Of a DNA stretch of 15,423 nt, positions 5,578 to 13,956 are shown in pieces. This stretch comes from JAWXUE01 sp044432925. Its GTDB lineage: Bacteria; Bacillota_I; Bacilli_A; Acholeplasmatales; Anaeroplasmataceae. A program made the translations under genes and the position numbers. The stretch lies in the NCBI GenBank assembly GCA_044432925.1, contig JAWXUE010000030.1, forward strand, positions 1 through 15,423, read 5' to 3'. The notes under the pieces are model-generated. The model was given only the letters and a program-made list of their open reading frames with translations. It did no database searches and was not told where the DNA came from. How positions within the stretch are numbered: position 1 is the first letter of the stretch; each line of letters starts with the position of its first letter.

Positions 5578-8500
5578 ATTTTTTAGATTTTAATACAAAG
5601 AATATTCCAATAGATGATAGAGAAATAATTGATATTATTATTAACACAATATATTTATTATCAGAAGGTTTTAGATTTAAAAACTGCATTTCTGCATCTT
5701 CTAATTTTTCTATATATGATTTTAATGATTTTAATTCTTCTTCGTTTTCTACTTTATCAAGCAGCTCCCTAGCGTTAATTATAAGTTCTTCATCTTCAAA
5801 AGAAACAATATCCGGAATTAAGTCTATTGCATCCATAACACTTAAAGTTAATTGTTTTACTTCTATAGTAGACTCTGCATTTTCTAATTTTTCTATATAA
5901 GAAACTAATATTATTAATTCTTCTTCGTTAGTAACTTTATTTAAAATCTCTCTTGCATTAACAACAAGTTCTACATGTAATAACGTTACATTTTGTGGTA
6001 TTAAATCTATAGATGTAATTACATCTAAAGTTAATTGTTTTATTTCTAGATACTCCTCAAAACAAATAAGTTTTTCTACATATGGCTTTAATAATTCTAG
6101 TTCAATAGAATTAACTAAATTAACTAATGTTCTAATATAAACTACTTCTTCTTTATCACTTAATGATATATTAGTAATTTTATCTACTCTAAACATAATT
6201 TCACTTACTAAATTACTTATTACATCATTACCTATATTAATATTATCAAAATAAAGAGAATAAATTAAACTATCATAACCAGTACTATTAGTAGGAATTG
6301 TTGCTATTAGGTCTTCTACTAATAAAACATTTGTTTTAAAATGAGAATAATTGTAATCATTATTTAAATAATCTTCATTGTAACTTCCTCTTAAAATAGG
6401 GGCTTCTTTTGAAGTAAATATAATATGGCTTAAATTAACACAATTATCTAGTGCATAATCATCTATTATTTTTAAAGTACTAGGTAATGTAATTTCTTCA
6501 ATATATTTATTATTAGCAATAGCTGAGTGCGCTATAAAATAAGTTTGTTCTAAGACAATATAAGATTCATCTTGTTTATTACTTGGATAACTAAGTAATA
6601 CTAATCCTTCAGTTGTTTCTTTATATAAAACATCATTATGTACAAAATAATATTTATTATCTTCAATAACAAATTTATTAGTATTATAAGAATTATAGAA
6701 TGCTCTATCACTTATATATTCTAAATCATTATTTAAAGTTATTATTTCACTGTTATTACCACTTAAAGCTTTATAACCAATATAAGTGATACTTAATAAG
6801 TTTATATTTGTTATAGGTGCATTAAATAAACCATAATCTTCAATTATTAATATATTTGATAAATCAGCATTTTCTAATGAAGTATTATCATAAAATGCTT
6901 TGTATGGAATATAATTAATTTTAGTAAAATCAAAATTTACTAAGTATTTATTATAAGCAAAAGATAATTCACTTATTTCAATAAAAGAATTATTTTTAAA
7001 TTTAACACTTTCTAATAAAGTATTACTAAATGCCCCTATAGATACAAATACATTGTCATTAAATAAAATATTTGATATTCTACTGTTACTAAAAGCATAT
7101 TCATCTATTAAAGCATCTACAGAAAATTCTAAATTATTAATTGAAGTATTACTAAATGAATATTTACCAAAATAAATAACATTATCTAAACCTTCTACAT
7201 CAGTTAATAAATTACCGTAAAATGCGTAATCATCTATTATTTGTAAACTATTAGGAAAAGTAAGTTTTGTTATATTAGTATTATAAAAAGCTTTTTCACC
7301 AATTTGATTTACTACTGTGTTTGATAAATCAATTGTTTTTAATAAAGAATTGTTAAATACATTATCTCTTATTAATTCTAAACTATTGGGCAACTTTATA
7401 ACTTCAAGTTTTGAAGAAGCAAATGTATTACTATTTAAAATACCTATAGATGTATTAGATAAATCAATTTCACTTAAAGAAGTATTGTAAAAAGCATAAC
7501 TACCTATTACTTCAAGAGAATCAGGTAATGTTATATTTATTAAATTTGTACAATTGTAAAAAGCATAAGATTTTATATTATTCAAATTTGTATTAGATAA
7601 ATCAATTGAAACTAACTGTGTGTTAATAAAAGCTTTAGTATCAATAGTATGTAATCTACTTCCATCTTCAAAATCAAGATATTTAATACCTAAGTGCTCA
7701 AACATATTTTCTTTTAATATTTCAATTTCTTTAGGAATAGTGAAATACTCACTAGAAATATTTAATGGTATTAAAACTACTTCTGATAAATCTTTAGTAA
7801 ATAAAATATTATTTGTATAAGTATAATAAATATTATCATTAACATTAATACTTTCAAAATTAGTATTTTGAAATATAGAATATGAATCACAAGATAAAAT
7901 AGTATTTTCAGATAAATTAATAGTACTAATTTTAGTATTTGAAAATGATAATTCACTTAATACAAATAAACTATTAGTTAAATTTAACGTTACTAAATTA
8001 GTGTTACTAAATGCTTCTTCTTTTATTATAAAATTTGAATTATTAGAAAAGATAATTTGTGATACATTTGAATCTTTAAAAGCTGAGTTATTTATTTCAA
8101 TGTATCCTTCATTTATAAATGAAACTTCTTCTATACTAGATGAGGAAAATGCTTCTTCATCTATTATATTTATATTGTTAAATGTAGCATAATTCAATGA
8201 TGTACAAAGTTCAAAAGAAGACTTTCCTATATATATAGTTTTTGATAAATCTATAATAGATAGTTTTTCGCACATTAAAAATGCTTGTTCTTCAATAATA
8301 GTTATCTCTCCAACAACATATTTTAATGAACTACAAAAAGCAAATGCTAGTTTTTGGATTTCTACTACTGAAAATTCAACTGAACTTAAAGATGAACAAC
8401 CAAAAAATGTGTTAGATTCAACATTATTTAAACTAGATAAATCTACACTACTTAATTCAAAACATTGATAAAATGCATATTGTCCAATCTCTGTTACTTT

Positions 8501-11500
8501 TGATAAATCAATTTGTACTAAAGAAATACAATTATAAAATGCATATTTACCTATTGATAATAAGTTATTTGCAATTACATAGTTAACAGTTTGATTTCCT
8601 AGAAATGCATAATTAGAAATTCTAGTTATTTCATCACTTAAAGTAATTATACTGCTATTACCAAAGTATCTAATCAATTCATTATCAACTACATAAATAT
8701 CTGGTGTTACATTTATATCAAATTGAAATGATGCACTTTTATAATTAGGAGATTCTACTAAAATGTTAATAGTTGATACCCCTTCTTTTACTGCTGTAAT
8801 AACCCCAGCATTATTAATACAACTTTCCCCAATAATTGATATAGTTGTAGTTAAATTAGAAATATAATAAAGAGATAATGAAATATCTAATGTAAAAGAT
8901 TCACTATTATGTAGTGTTAAACTTTCATTAATATTTTTATACGCCCCAACACTTCCTATTGACGAAGTGTAATAAGATGTAGTTTGTGTTGTTTTAGCAA
9001 TACTAGCTACAGAATAAATAGTTATTTCATCAATATCACTTTCATGATAATTATCATCATCACTAAAATAAACATAAACATTTAATTCAAATTCTCCATA
9101 AGTTGTATATACAGTAACAATTGCCTCACCACTACTAGAAGCAATTAGTAAACCATTAAAACTATCTACATAACAAACATCACTGTTATTTGATTCTACC
9201 GATATTATATCAACTATAAATATATCATAATATTTAACTAATTGACTAATAGTAATTCTATCGTGAATATTAAAATAATACTCAGTAAAATTTAATTCAA
9301 AATTTGGATTAGAAATATCTTCTATATCAAATTCATAAATACTTTCATTTAATGCATAATCATAAAGTAATACTGCTATTTTATTATTAAGCGATGATAG
9401 ATAATGAGATATTTCTATTGTAACTTTACAACTATCTCCTTTTTCATTAAATATCGGAGTTGAAATTGTAGAAAGTTTTGAAAACTCACCATCAATTAAA
9501 TTACCTATAAATGCTGCTTGAGCAAAATGATTATCTGATACAACAAATTCTAAATAAGTTCTTGAATCTTTTGTATAAAAGTTATGTTCTAATATTTTAG
9601 GTGGTTCAAAATCTACTGTAAAACTAAAAGATAAATTATCGGTTGTTTCACTATTATAATCAAGTTTAGCAGATAAGAGCACTTCATACTCTGTATTATT
9701 GCTTAACCCTAACTCTTTAGGACTAAAATTATTCAAACAAGAAAACTCAGTAAATGATTTTGAATTATTAGTAAATTCTACATATGTTTTTCTACAGTTA
9801 TAATTAAATTCTGTGTAAACAACTTCTTTTGTTATAGTATCAATAACTTGTACTTCTATTGATTTAGCGTTTCTTAATAAACTTAAATAAATACCATCAA
9901 TTTCATTAATGCTATCTTCTGAATAACCTAAAGATATTTTATCAACAGAAGGACTTATTACACCATGTACCCATGAAGAATAAGTAAACATATAACTACC
10001 TAATTTATAGGTATCACGTCCTTTAGTACCTAAAATATATGAATCAAACATATCAGCTGTATTATTATCATAAATAGTACTATCAAATATAGGTGCATCA
10101 GTCCAATCACCATAAAACCCTAAATAAGGAATAGATAAATCTCCTGAATCACTAGATAATATAATATACCCTTCAACAAACATTCCGTTTAAGAAGTTGT
10201 TATCTAAATATTTTTTATCTTCTTCACTTAAAGTTATTTTTACATTAACAGTCATCTTAGAATTTGAAGATACAGTTAATTGCGTTTTATTTATTCCGTA
10301 AACACTAAACTCTGTATTACCAGATAACATATAACATTCATTTAAAAATTCATAATTATCTTTTGAATTAATTTGAGAGACACTTTGTGTCATAATAATA
10401 GAATTTAAATTATAGGTTTTACTTTCATCACTTATATTATTAACAATAAATTCAAACTCATATATACCTGTTTTATTAGGATCATCATATAACTCTATTT
10501 TACTTTTAGTTTTATCTTTTACACTTAAATAAGCTTCTGTAGAAATACTTGCTAGTATATCAACAAACCCAGCGCCTTGTTTTCTGATTGAATAAGGATT
10601 ATTATTTTCATCATTTAAAATAGTAGTTGTAGACATCATTAAAGAATTAGTCATAGCACCTACTTCATAATTACTTAAATCATCAAAGTTATTTAATATA
10701 TATTGTTTAGTAATAGTAGTTGCTCCTGCTATGTATGCTGATGATGCATTTGTACTACTAACATACCCATAACCTTCATTTAAACTTGTATACATATAAC
10801 CTAGTCCTGTAATGTCTGGTTTGAACTCTAAAGAAGGTAGTACTCCCCAACTTGATTCATCTGATAAAACAACTTCATCATCTTCTAAAATAGCTGTTGC
10901 TACACTTAGATTTGCTAAATAACTACTAGGACTATTAACCATACCATAATCAGGGTTATTTGTATTAGATAAAGTTTTATCAGAGCCATTAAACGTTGAT
11001 GTATAGCCATTTCCTACAGAAGTTATAACATTTACACCTTGAGCTTCAAGCGTATTAAATATATCTTCTAGAAGTGTATCTTCATTTGCAAAGCCGGCTG
11101 CATCACCATAACTAATATTGATAACATCAGAACCAATTAAAAGAGCATCTTCTAACGCTTTAATTAAAATATTATTATTTGTTTTATCATCAGCAATTTT
11201 CATTAAAGCTAACTGAGCGTTAGGTGCAATACCTGTTTTACCTGCTATAATACCTGAAGTAATCATACCATCAGAACTATTTGAATATATATCAACACTC
11301 GATTGTGAGTAATCATATTTATAAGGAACCTTACTATTAAAATAAAAGTCTGATACTGTATATGAATTATCATTTAGATAAGCATTAGTATTTTTATATA
11401 AACTTTTTATATCACTTTCTTCAATTTTACTATCAGATAATTGAGTATTAAATATTTCATGACTTAAATTAAAACCTGAATCTAAAACTGAAACTAGCAT

Positions 11501-12031
11501 TCCTTCCCCTTGATATTCAAAAGAATTTGTAATTGTTTCACTTACACTTTCAACATTAAAAGTATTAGATATTTGTGTATTATATACTTCTACTAAAGAA
11601 ACACTTTTAACATTTAATTCATTTTCTATTTTTTCTATATTACTATATTTTGTTTTTAAACTTACAGCATTTAATAATGTAGTGTAGCTTTCTATTTTCA
11701 CTACTTCTATTTCTTTATCTATTAAATCATTAATAAATGAATTTTGTATGTTATCTAGATATTTTAATGCTTGTACACCATCACTAGATAATAAGTAATC
11801 GTTAAATTCAATATTTTGATTTAAAGAGAATTGTTTATATAAAGAGTCTTCTTCTAACTCTACAATAATTTCTACAATATCATTATTAGAGAATTTATAA
11901 TTTTGATTATTAAAATCATCAAGACTAGTTTTTTGTTGTACAGATAATTGATTTAAATCAACTTCAAAAGAAATTAAATGATTTAGAGCTATAGATACTA
12001 ATAATAAAATTATTATATATATCTTTTTCAT
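5576..12031 (-). CDS. Giant surface protein: inactive lactocepin-like subtilase fused to BspA-type leucine-rich repeats
   Basis: The 2151-residue protein has a signal peptide (1 to about 22), an I9-like propeptide (45-155) and a subtilase domain (165-490). The subtilase resembles streptococcal C5a peptidase: GEGMLVSVLDSGFNLSHEIF with catalytic Asp184, the NPDYGMVNSPSS block and oxyanion Asn341. However, HGTHVAG reads DGMITSG (His to Asp254) and GTSMSAP reads STNASSA (Ser to Asn428), and the protease-associated insert is missing. A fibronectin-like domain with FYGDWTDAPIFD (Trp643), further beta domains to about 905 and two Ig-like domains (907-1110) follow. About 30 BspA-type LRR units fill 1115-1875. 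Three 61-residue helical repeats (1940-2120), one transmembrane helix and KSKK close it; no LPxTG is seen. It is presumably a membrane-anchored adhesin or ligand-binding protein. It starts one base after the methyltransferase stop, with no clear ribosome binding site. Confidence 0.85.
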   Translation of the reverse strand: MKKIYIIILLLVSIALNHLISFEVDLNQLSVQQKTSLDDFNNQNYKFSNNDIVEIIVELEEDSLYKQFSLNQNIEFNDYLLSSDGVQALKYLDNIQNSFINDLIDKEIEVVKIESYTTLLNAVSLKTKYSNIEKIENELNVKSVSLVEVYNTQISNTFNVESVSETITNSFEYQGEGMLVSVLDSGFNLSHEIFNTQLSDSKIEESDIKSLYKNTNAYLNDNSYTVSDFYFNSKVPYKYDYSQSSVDIYSNSSDGMITSGIIAGKTGIAPNAQLALMKIADDKTNNNILIKALEDALLIGSDVINISYGDAAGFANEDTLLEDIFNTLEAQGVNVITSVGNGYTSTFNGSDKTLSNTNNPDYGMVNSPSSYLANLSVATAILEDDEVVLSDESSWGVLPSLEFKPDITGLGYMYTSLNEGYGYVSSTNASSAYIAGATTITKQYILNNFDDLSNYEVGAMTNSLMMSTTTILNDENNNPYSIRKQGAGFVDILASISTEAYLSVKDKTKSKIELYDDPNKTGIYEFEFIVNNISDESKTYNLNSIIMTQSVSQINSKDNYEFLNECYMLSGNTEFSVYGINKTQLTVSSNSKMTVNVKITLSEEDKKYLDNNFLNGMFVEGYIILSSDSGDLSIPYLGFYGDWTDAPIFDSTIYDNNTADMFDSYILGTKGRDTYKLGSYMFTYSSWVHGVISPSVDKISLGYSEDSINEIDGIYLSLLRNAKSIEVQVIDTITKEVVYTEFNYNCRKTYVEFTNNSKSFTEFSCLNNFSPKELGLSNNTEYEVLLSAKLDYNSETTDNLSFSFTVDFEPPKILEHNFYTKDSRTYLEFVVSDNHFAQAAFIGNLIDGEFSKLSTISTPIFNEKGDSCKVTIEISHYLSSLNNKIAVLLYDYALNESIYEFDIEDISNPNFELNFTEYYFNIHDRITISQLVKYYDIFIVDIISVESNNSDVCYVDSFNGLLIASSSGEAIVTVYTTYGEFELNVYVYFSDDDNYHESDIDEITIYSVASIAKTTQTTSYYTSSIGSVGAYKNINESLTLHNSESFTLDISLSLYYISNLTTTISIIGESCINNAGVITAVKEGVSTINILVESPNYKSASFQFDINVTPDIYVVDNELIRYFGNSSIITLSDEITRISNYAFLGNQTVNYVIANNLLSIGKYAFYNCISLVQIDLSKVTEIGQYAFYQCFELSSVDLSSLNNVESNTFFGCSSLSSVEFSVVEIQKLAFAFCSSLKYVVGEITIIEEQAFLMCEKLSIIDLSKTIYIGKSSFELCTSLNYATFNNINIIDEEAFSSSSIEEVSFINEGYIEINNSAFKDSNVSQIIFSNNSNFIIKEEAFSNTNLVTLNLTNSLFVLSELSFSNTKISTINLSENTILSCDSYSIFQNTNFESINVNDNIYYTYTNNILFTKDLSEVVLIPLNISSEYFTIPKEIEILKENMFEHLGIKYLDFEDGSRLHTIDTKAFINTQLVSIDLSNTNLNNIKSYAFYNCTNLINITLPDSLEVIGSYAFYNTSLSEIDLSNTSIGILNSNTFASSKLEVIKLPNSLELIRDNVFNNSLLKTIDLSNTVVNQIGEKAFYNTNITKLTFPNSLQIIDDYAFYGNLLTDVEGLDNVIYFGKYSFSNTSINNLEFSVDALIDEYAFSNSRISNILFNDNVFVSIGAFSNTLLESVKFKNNSFIEISELSFAYNKYLVNFDFTKINYIPYKAFYDNTSLENADLSNILIIEDYGLFNAPITNINLLSITYIGYKALSGNNSEIITLNNDLEYISDRAFYNSYNTNKFVIEDNKYYFVHNDVLYKETTEGLVLLSYPSNKQDESYIVLEQTYFIAHSAIANNKYIEEITLPSTLKIIDDYALDNCVNLSHIIFTSKEAPILRGSYNEDYLNNDYNYSHFKTNVLLVEDLIATIPTNSTGYDSLIYSLYFDNINIGNDVISNLVSEIMFRVDKITNISLSDKEEVVYIRTLVNLVNSIELELLKPYVEKLICFEEYLEIKQLTLDVITSIDLIPQNVTLLHVELVVNAREILNKVTNEEELIILVSYIEKLENAESTIEVKQLTLSVMDAIDLIPDIVSFEDEELIINARELLDKVENEEELKSLKSYIEKLEDAEMQFLNLKPSDNKYIVLIIISIISLSSIGIFFVLKSKK
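5669..6034 (-). repeat. Tandem 61-residue helical repeats near the C terminus
   Basis: Two adjacent units (residues 2000-2060 and 2061-2121) share LTLxVxxxIDLIPxxV, then ELxxNARExLxKVxNEEEL, then SYIEKLExAE. A more diverged unit precedes them (about 1944-1999, with LLKPYVEKLI and YLEIKQ). They look like three-helix bundles forming a stalk between the LRR region and the membrane. Confidence 0.75.
6407..8689 (-). repeat. About 30 BspA-type (LRR_5) leucine-rich repeats
   Basis: Residues 1115-1875 repeat a unit of about 23 residues with the core I-x-x-x-A-F-x-N-[CTS]-x-L-x-x-[IV]-x-[LF]-x, seen for example in KYAFYNCISLVQIDLS, QYAFYQCFELSSVDLS and SYAFYNTSLSEIDLS. Early units use the C-S-x-L variant and later ones N-T. 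A non-repeat insert (around NDNIYYTYTNNILFTKD and again DNKYYFVHNDVLYKE) interrupts the array twice. Such repeats form ligand-binding solenoids in BspA-like adhesins. Confidence 0.85.
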
Positions 12032-12032
12032 A

Positions 12033-12725
12033 CTAATTAAATATGTGGTGCATTATAATACTCCCACACACTCCTACGTTCAAACTTTCTGTATCTAACA
12101 TATTAATATAAATATTTTTGTCTAAAATATCAAATACTTCACTACATATACCAGTACTTTCATTACCTAATACTAATCCAAAATTATTTACTTTTTCTAC
12201 TTCATTTAAATTAACTCCATTAACAACATTAGTTCCATATACTTTATGTGTTTGTTTTAATTTTGTAATAAATTTAATAATATCACCTGTAATTAAATTT
12301 AATTTAAATATTGCACCTTGAGATGATCTTATTACTTTATCATTATAAAAATCAACACTATTATCACTACAAAAAACTGTTTCAAAACCAAAAGCCTTAG
12401 CACTTCTTAATAAAGTACCTAAATTTCCTGGATCACTAATTCTATCTAAAATTAAAACTTTATTTGAAACATTATTTTTTTCTATCATTTTACAAATACC
12501 AATTACAGGACATACAGTATTAGTATTACATATTTTTTTCATCTCTGATGGTGTTATTTTAATCCCATCGTAATCATCTAGTATAGTATATGTTTCAACT
12601 AATAAATTTAATTGTTTAGCCTCACTTACTAAGTGATCCCCCTCAACAATAAATAAACCAGTTTCTTTTCTAGTTTTAGCTTTATTTAATTTAACTAATT
12701 CTTTTAATTTATTATTAGTAATCAT
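12033..12725 (-). CDS. SpoU/TrmH-family RNA 2'-O-methyltransferase
   Basis: The 230-residue protein is a SPOUT-class, S-adenosylmethionine-dependent 2'-O-methyltransferase, probably acting on rRNA (RlmB/TsnR/YsgA type). An N-terminal substrate-binding domain (KTRKETGLFIVEGDHLV) leads to the knotted domain with its three motifs: ILDRISDPGNLGTLLRSAKA, then FGLVLGNESTGI, then DTESLNVGVCGSIIMHHI. I place the start at the ATG at 12725, because AAAGGAG lies seven bases upstream and the family homology begins there. An in-frame TTG at 12758 lies inside a hairpin with no ribosome binding site. The stop TAG is one base from the ATG of the giant surface-protein gene. The exact target nucleotide cannot be inferred. 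Confidence 0.9.
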   Translation of the reverse strand: MITNNKLKELVKLNKAKTRKETGLFIVEGDHLVSEAKQLNLLVETYTILDDYDGIKITPSEMKKICNTNTVCPVIGICKMIEKNNVSNKVLILDRISDPGNLGTLLRSAKAFGFETVFCSDNSVDFYNDKVIRSSQGAIFKLNLITGDIIKFITKLKQTHKVYGTNVVNGVNLNEVEKVNNFGLVLGNESTGICSEVFDILDKNIYINMLDTESLNVGVCGSIIMHHIFN

Positions 12726-12750
12726 AATTTTACTCCTTTTAATAAAATAT

Positions 12751-12774
12751 CTCTTCAAGAAAAATCTTAAAGAG
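12751..12774 (-). terminator. Weak terminator or attenuator before the methyltransferase gene
   Basis: On the minus strand CTCTTTAAG (12774-12766) pairs with CTTGAAGAG (12759-12751) through nine pairs including one T-G, with a six-base loop. It is followed by ATATTTTATT, a weak T tract. It lies 10 bases after the stop of the 232-residue gene. Since I see no strong promoter after it, part of the transcription of the methyltransferase and giant gene may be readthrough. Confidence 0.55.
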
Positions 12775-12783
12775 AGTTTATAT

Positions 12784-13482
12784 TTATTTTTTTAATATTT
12801 CTAATCTTTTAGCATAAAACACTTTATCTTTAACTTCAAATTCAATTCTAACATCTCTATCAAATTTTGCTATAATAGCATTTCCATCATATTCATAAGG
12901 AGTTTCATTCCATAATAAAAAACCTTCAAAAAATAATCTATGATTCATTTTAACATTTTTAACACAATGATTAGATATTCCGATAAATGTTTCTAAATCT
13001 GCTTTAGCAAGTAATTCTTCAGTCGCCTTAACTGCTAAATATAAACCACCTTTTTCAGCAGGAACTCTAATACTTACGTAATCATCAAATAAACTACACA
13101 TAGTAGCTGTCATATCTCTAATAAATCCTTCTTCATTAGGAACATAATTTGTTCTTCTAGCATAATCAACAAAATAAACTTCAGAAAAATCTTTTATTTG
13201 ATTAGCGAAATCGAATAATTCCTCAGGTAGATCAGTTGTTTCATTCCAACCCCATATCCATACTTTTTGTAAATTTTGAAATCCTAATAATTGAACATCA
13301 TATTTATTATCTTCAAAATAAATACTACAATTATTTAACTCTACTCTACTTTTAGGACTAGATGTAGAAATTTTTTCTAATCTTGATTGAACAACATATG
13401 TTCTTCCTAAACAAACAGAATGTAGTGATGCTAAATCTCTAAAATCTATTTTAAATTTTCTTGCTATATCAATATTTTTCAT
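12784..13482 (-). CDS. Protein of unknown function, Trp-rich core
   Basis: I cannot name this 232-residue protein with confidence. It has no signal peptide or membrane helix. Residues 68-82 hold a Trp-rich block (LQKVWIWGWNETTDL) followed by a helix ELFDFANQIKDF, which resembles bacterial domains of unknown function with a WxWxW core such as DUF6882. The second half has SLFDDYVSIRVPAEKGGLYL, MNHRLFFEGFLLWN and a final beta-rich segment with alternating charges. It has its own extended -10 promoter and GAGGT ribosome binding site. A hairpin separates it from the downstream methyltransferase gene. Its neighbours, a spore protein gene upstream and an rRNA methyltransferase downstream, give no clear hint of role. 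Confidence 0.75.
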   Translation of the reverse strand: MKNIDIARKFKIDFRDLASLHSVCLGRTYVVQSRLEKISTSSPKSRVELNNCSIYFEDNKYDVQLLGFQNLQKVWIWGWNETTDLPEELFDFANQIKDFSEVYFVDYARRTNYVPNEEGFIRDMTATMCSLFDDYVSIRVPAEKGGLYLAVKATEELLAKADLETFIGISNHCVKNVKMNHRLFFEGFLLWNETPYEYDGNAIIAKFDRDVRIEFEVKDKVFYAKRLEILKK

Positions 13483-13513
13483 ACTAGTTACCTCATGTCT
13501 ATAATTTAGTTCT

Positions 13514-13522
13514 ATTATAACA
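13514..13522 (-). promoter_or_regulatory. Extended -10 promoter of the 232-residue gene
   Basis: Read on the minus strand, TGTTATAAT (13522-13514) is an extended -10 element with a perfect TATAAT. The -35 region is only T-rich. The ATG lies 31 bases downstream, the longest leader among the promoters seen here. Confidence 0.65.
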
Positions 13523-13536
13523 TATTTTGTTTATAG

Positions 13537-13574
13537 AAAAAAGAAAATCTCCTTAAATTTCTTTAAGAAGATTT
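13537..13574 (-). terminator. Terminator of the SASP gene
   Basis: On the minus strand AAATCTTCTT (13574-13565) pairs with AAGGAGATTT (13554-13545), ten pairs with one G-T. TCTTTTTT follows, 10 bases after the stop codon. Confidence 0.85.
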
Positions 13575-13584
13575 ATTTTTATTA

Positions 13585-13881
13585 TTAATATTTTCCTTGA
13601 GCACGTTTAACTAATTCTTTAGTAATACGTCCACCCACTGATCCGTTTTGTCTTGCAGTTGCATCAGGACCCATATGTACACCTAATTCATCAGCTACTT
13701 CGTATTTCATAGAGTTAATATCTAATCCTTGACGACCTTTAGCTACTAATTCTTTAGTAATTTGACCACCAACTGAACCATTTTCTCTTGCAGTTGCATC
13801 AGGACCTAAATTAACACCTAATTCATCAGCCACTTCATATTTATACATATTATTCATTTTTTTTGTGTTTTGAGATTTCAT
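13585..13881 (-). CDS. Tandem alpha/beta-type small acid-soluble spore protein
   Basis: SASPs of this type coat DNA in the dormant spore, hold it in an A-like form, protect it from UV and chemical damage, and are degraded by the Gpr protease at germination. Usual members have 60-75 residues and one DNA-binding unit. This one has 98 residues and two units, KYEVADELGV through ITKELV at residues 14-46 and 59-91, identical at 29 of 33 positions. Each holds both family signatures, a KYEVADELG block (with the expected Gpr cleavage at Glu-Leu) and an NGSVGG..ITKELV block. The linker RQGLDINS resembles the lead-in seen at the N terminus of single-unit SASPs. The start has GGGAGGTGA nine bases upstream. 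A sigma-G-like promoter precedes it and a terminator follows it, so it is monocistronic. Confidence 0.93.
   Translation of the reverse strand: MKSQNTKKMNNMYKYEVADELGVNLGPDATARENGSVGGQITKELVAKGRQGLDINSMKYEVADELGVHMGPDATARQNGSVGGRITKELVKRAQGKY
13609..13842 (-). repeat. Internal duplication within the SASP gene
   Basis: Two 99-base units (13842-13744 and 13707-13609) with a 135-base period encode the duplicated SASP module. Only four residues differ (Asn/His, Leu/Met, Glu/Gln, Gln/Arg), while the codons have diverged at more places. Confidence 0.9.
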
Positions 13882-13901
13882 TTGAATTCACCTCCCAAAT
13901 A

Positions 13902-13932
13902 TATTATTAACAGGAAATAAAATTCTTATTCA
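13902..13932 (-). promoter_or_regulatory. Sigma-G-like promoter of the SASP gene
   Basis: On the minus strand TGAATA (13932-13927), 18 bases, then AATAATA (13908-13902) fits the forespore sigma-G pattern GnATA-N17/18-CATnnTA with one mismatch (A for the leading C). It lies 20 bases from the ATG and in the expected place for a SASP gene. Confidence 0.6.
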
Positions 13933-13956
13933 ATCTTTTTTTAATAATTTAACAAA

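Noticed and set aside
5576..5680. Sortase LPxTG-type anchor at the end of the giant protein
   Set aside because: The sequence before the hydrophobic helix is NLKPSDNK, which does not match LPxTG; the end is better described as a plain transmembrane anchor with a KSKK tail.
6407..8689. CRISPR-like or satellite DNA repeats
   Set aside because: The periodicity is at protein level (leucine-rich repeats of about 23 residues) with diverged codons; no identical spaced DNA repeats are seen.
12726..12758. TTG start giving an 11-residue longer methyltransferase
   Set aside because: The TTG lies inside a hairpin and lacks a ribosome binding site, while the ATG at 12725 has AAAGGAG at good distance and begins where the homology begins.
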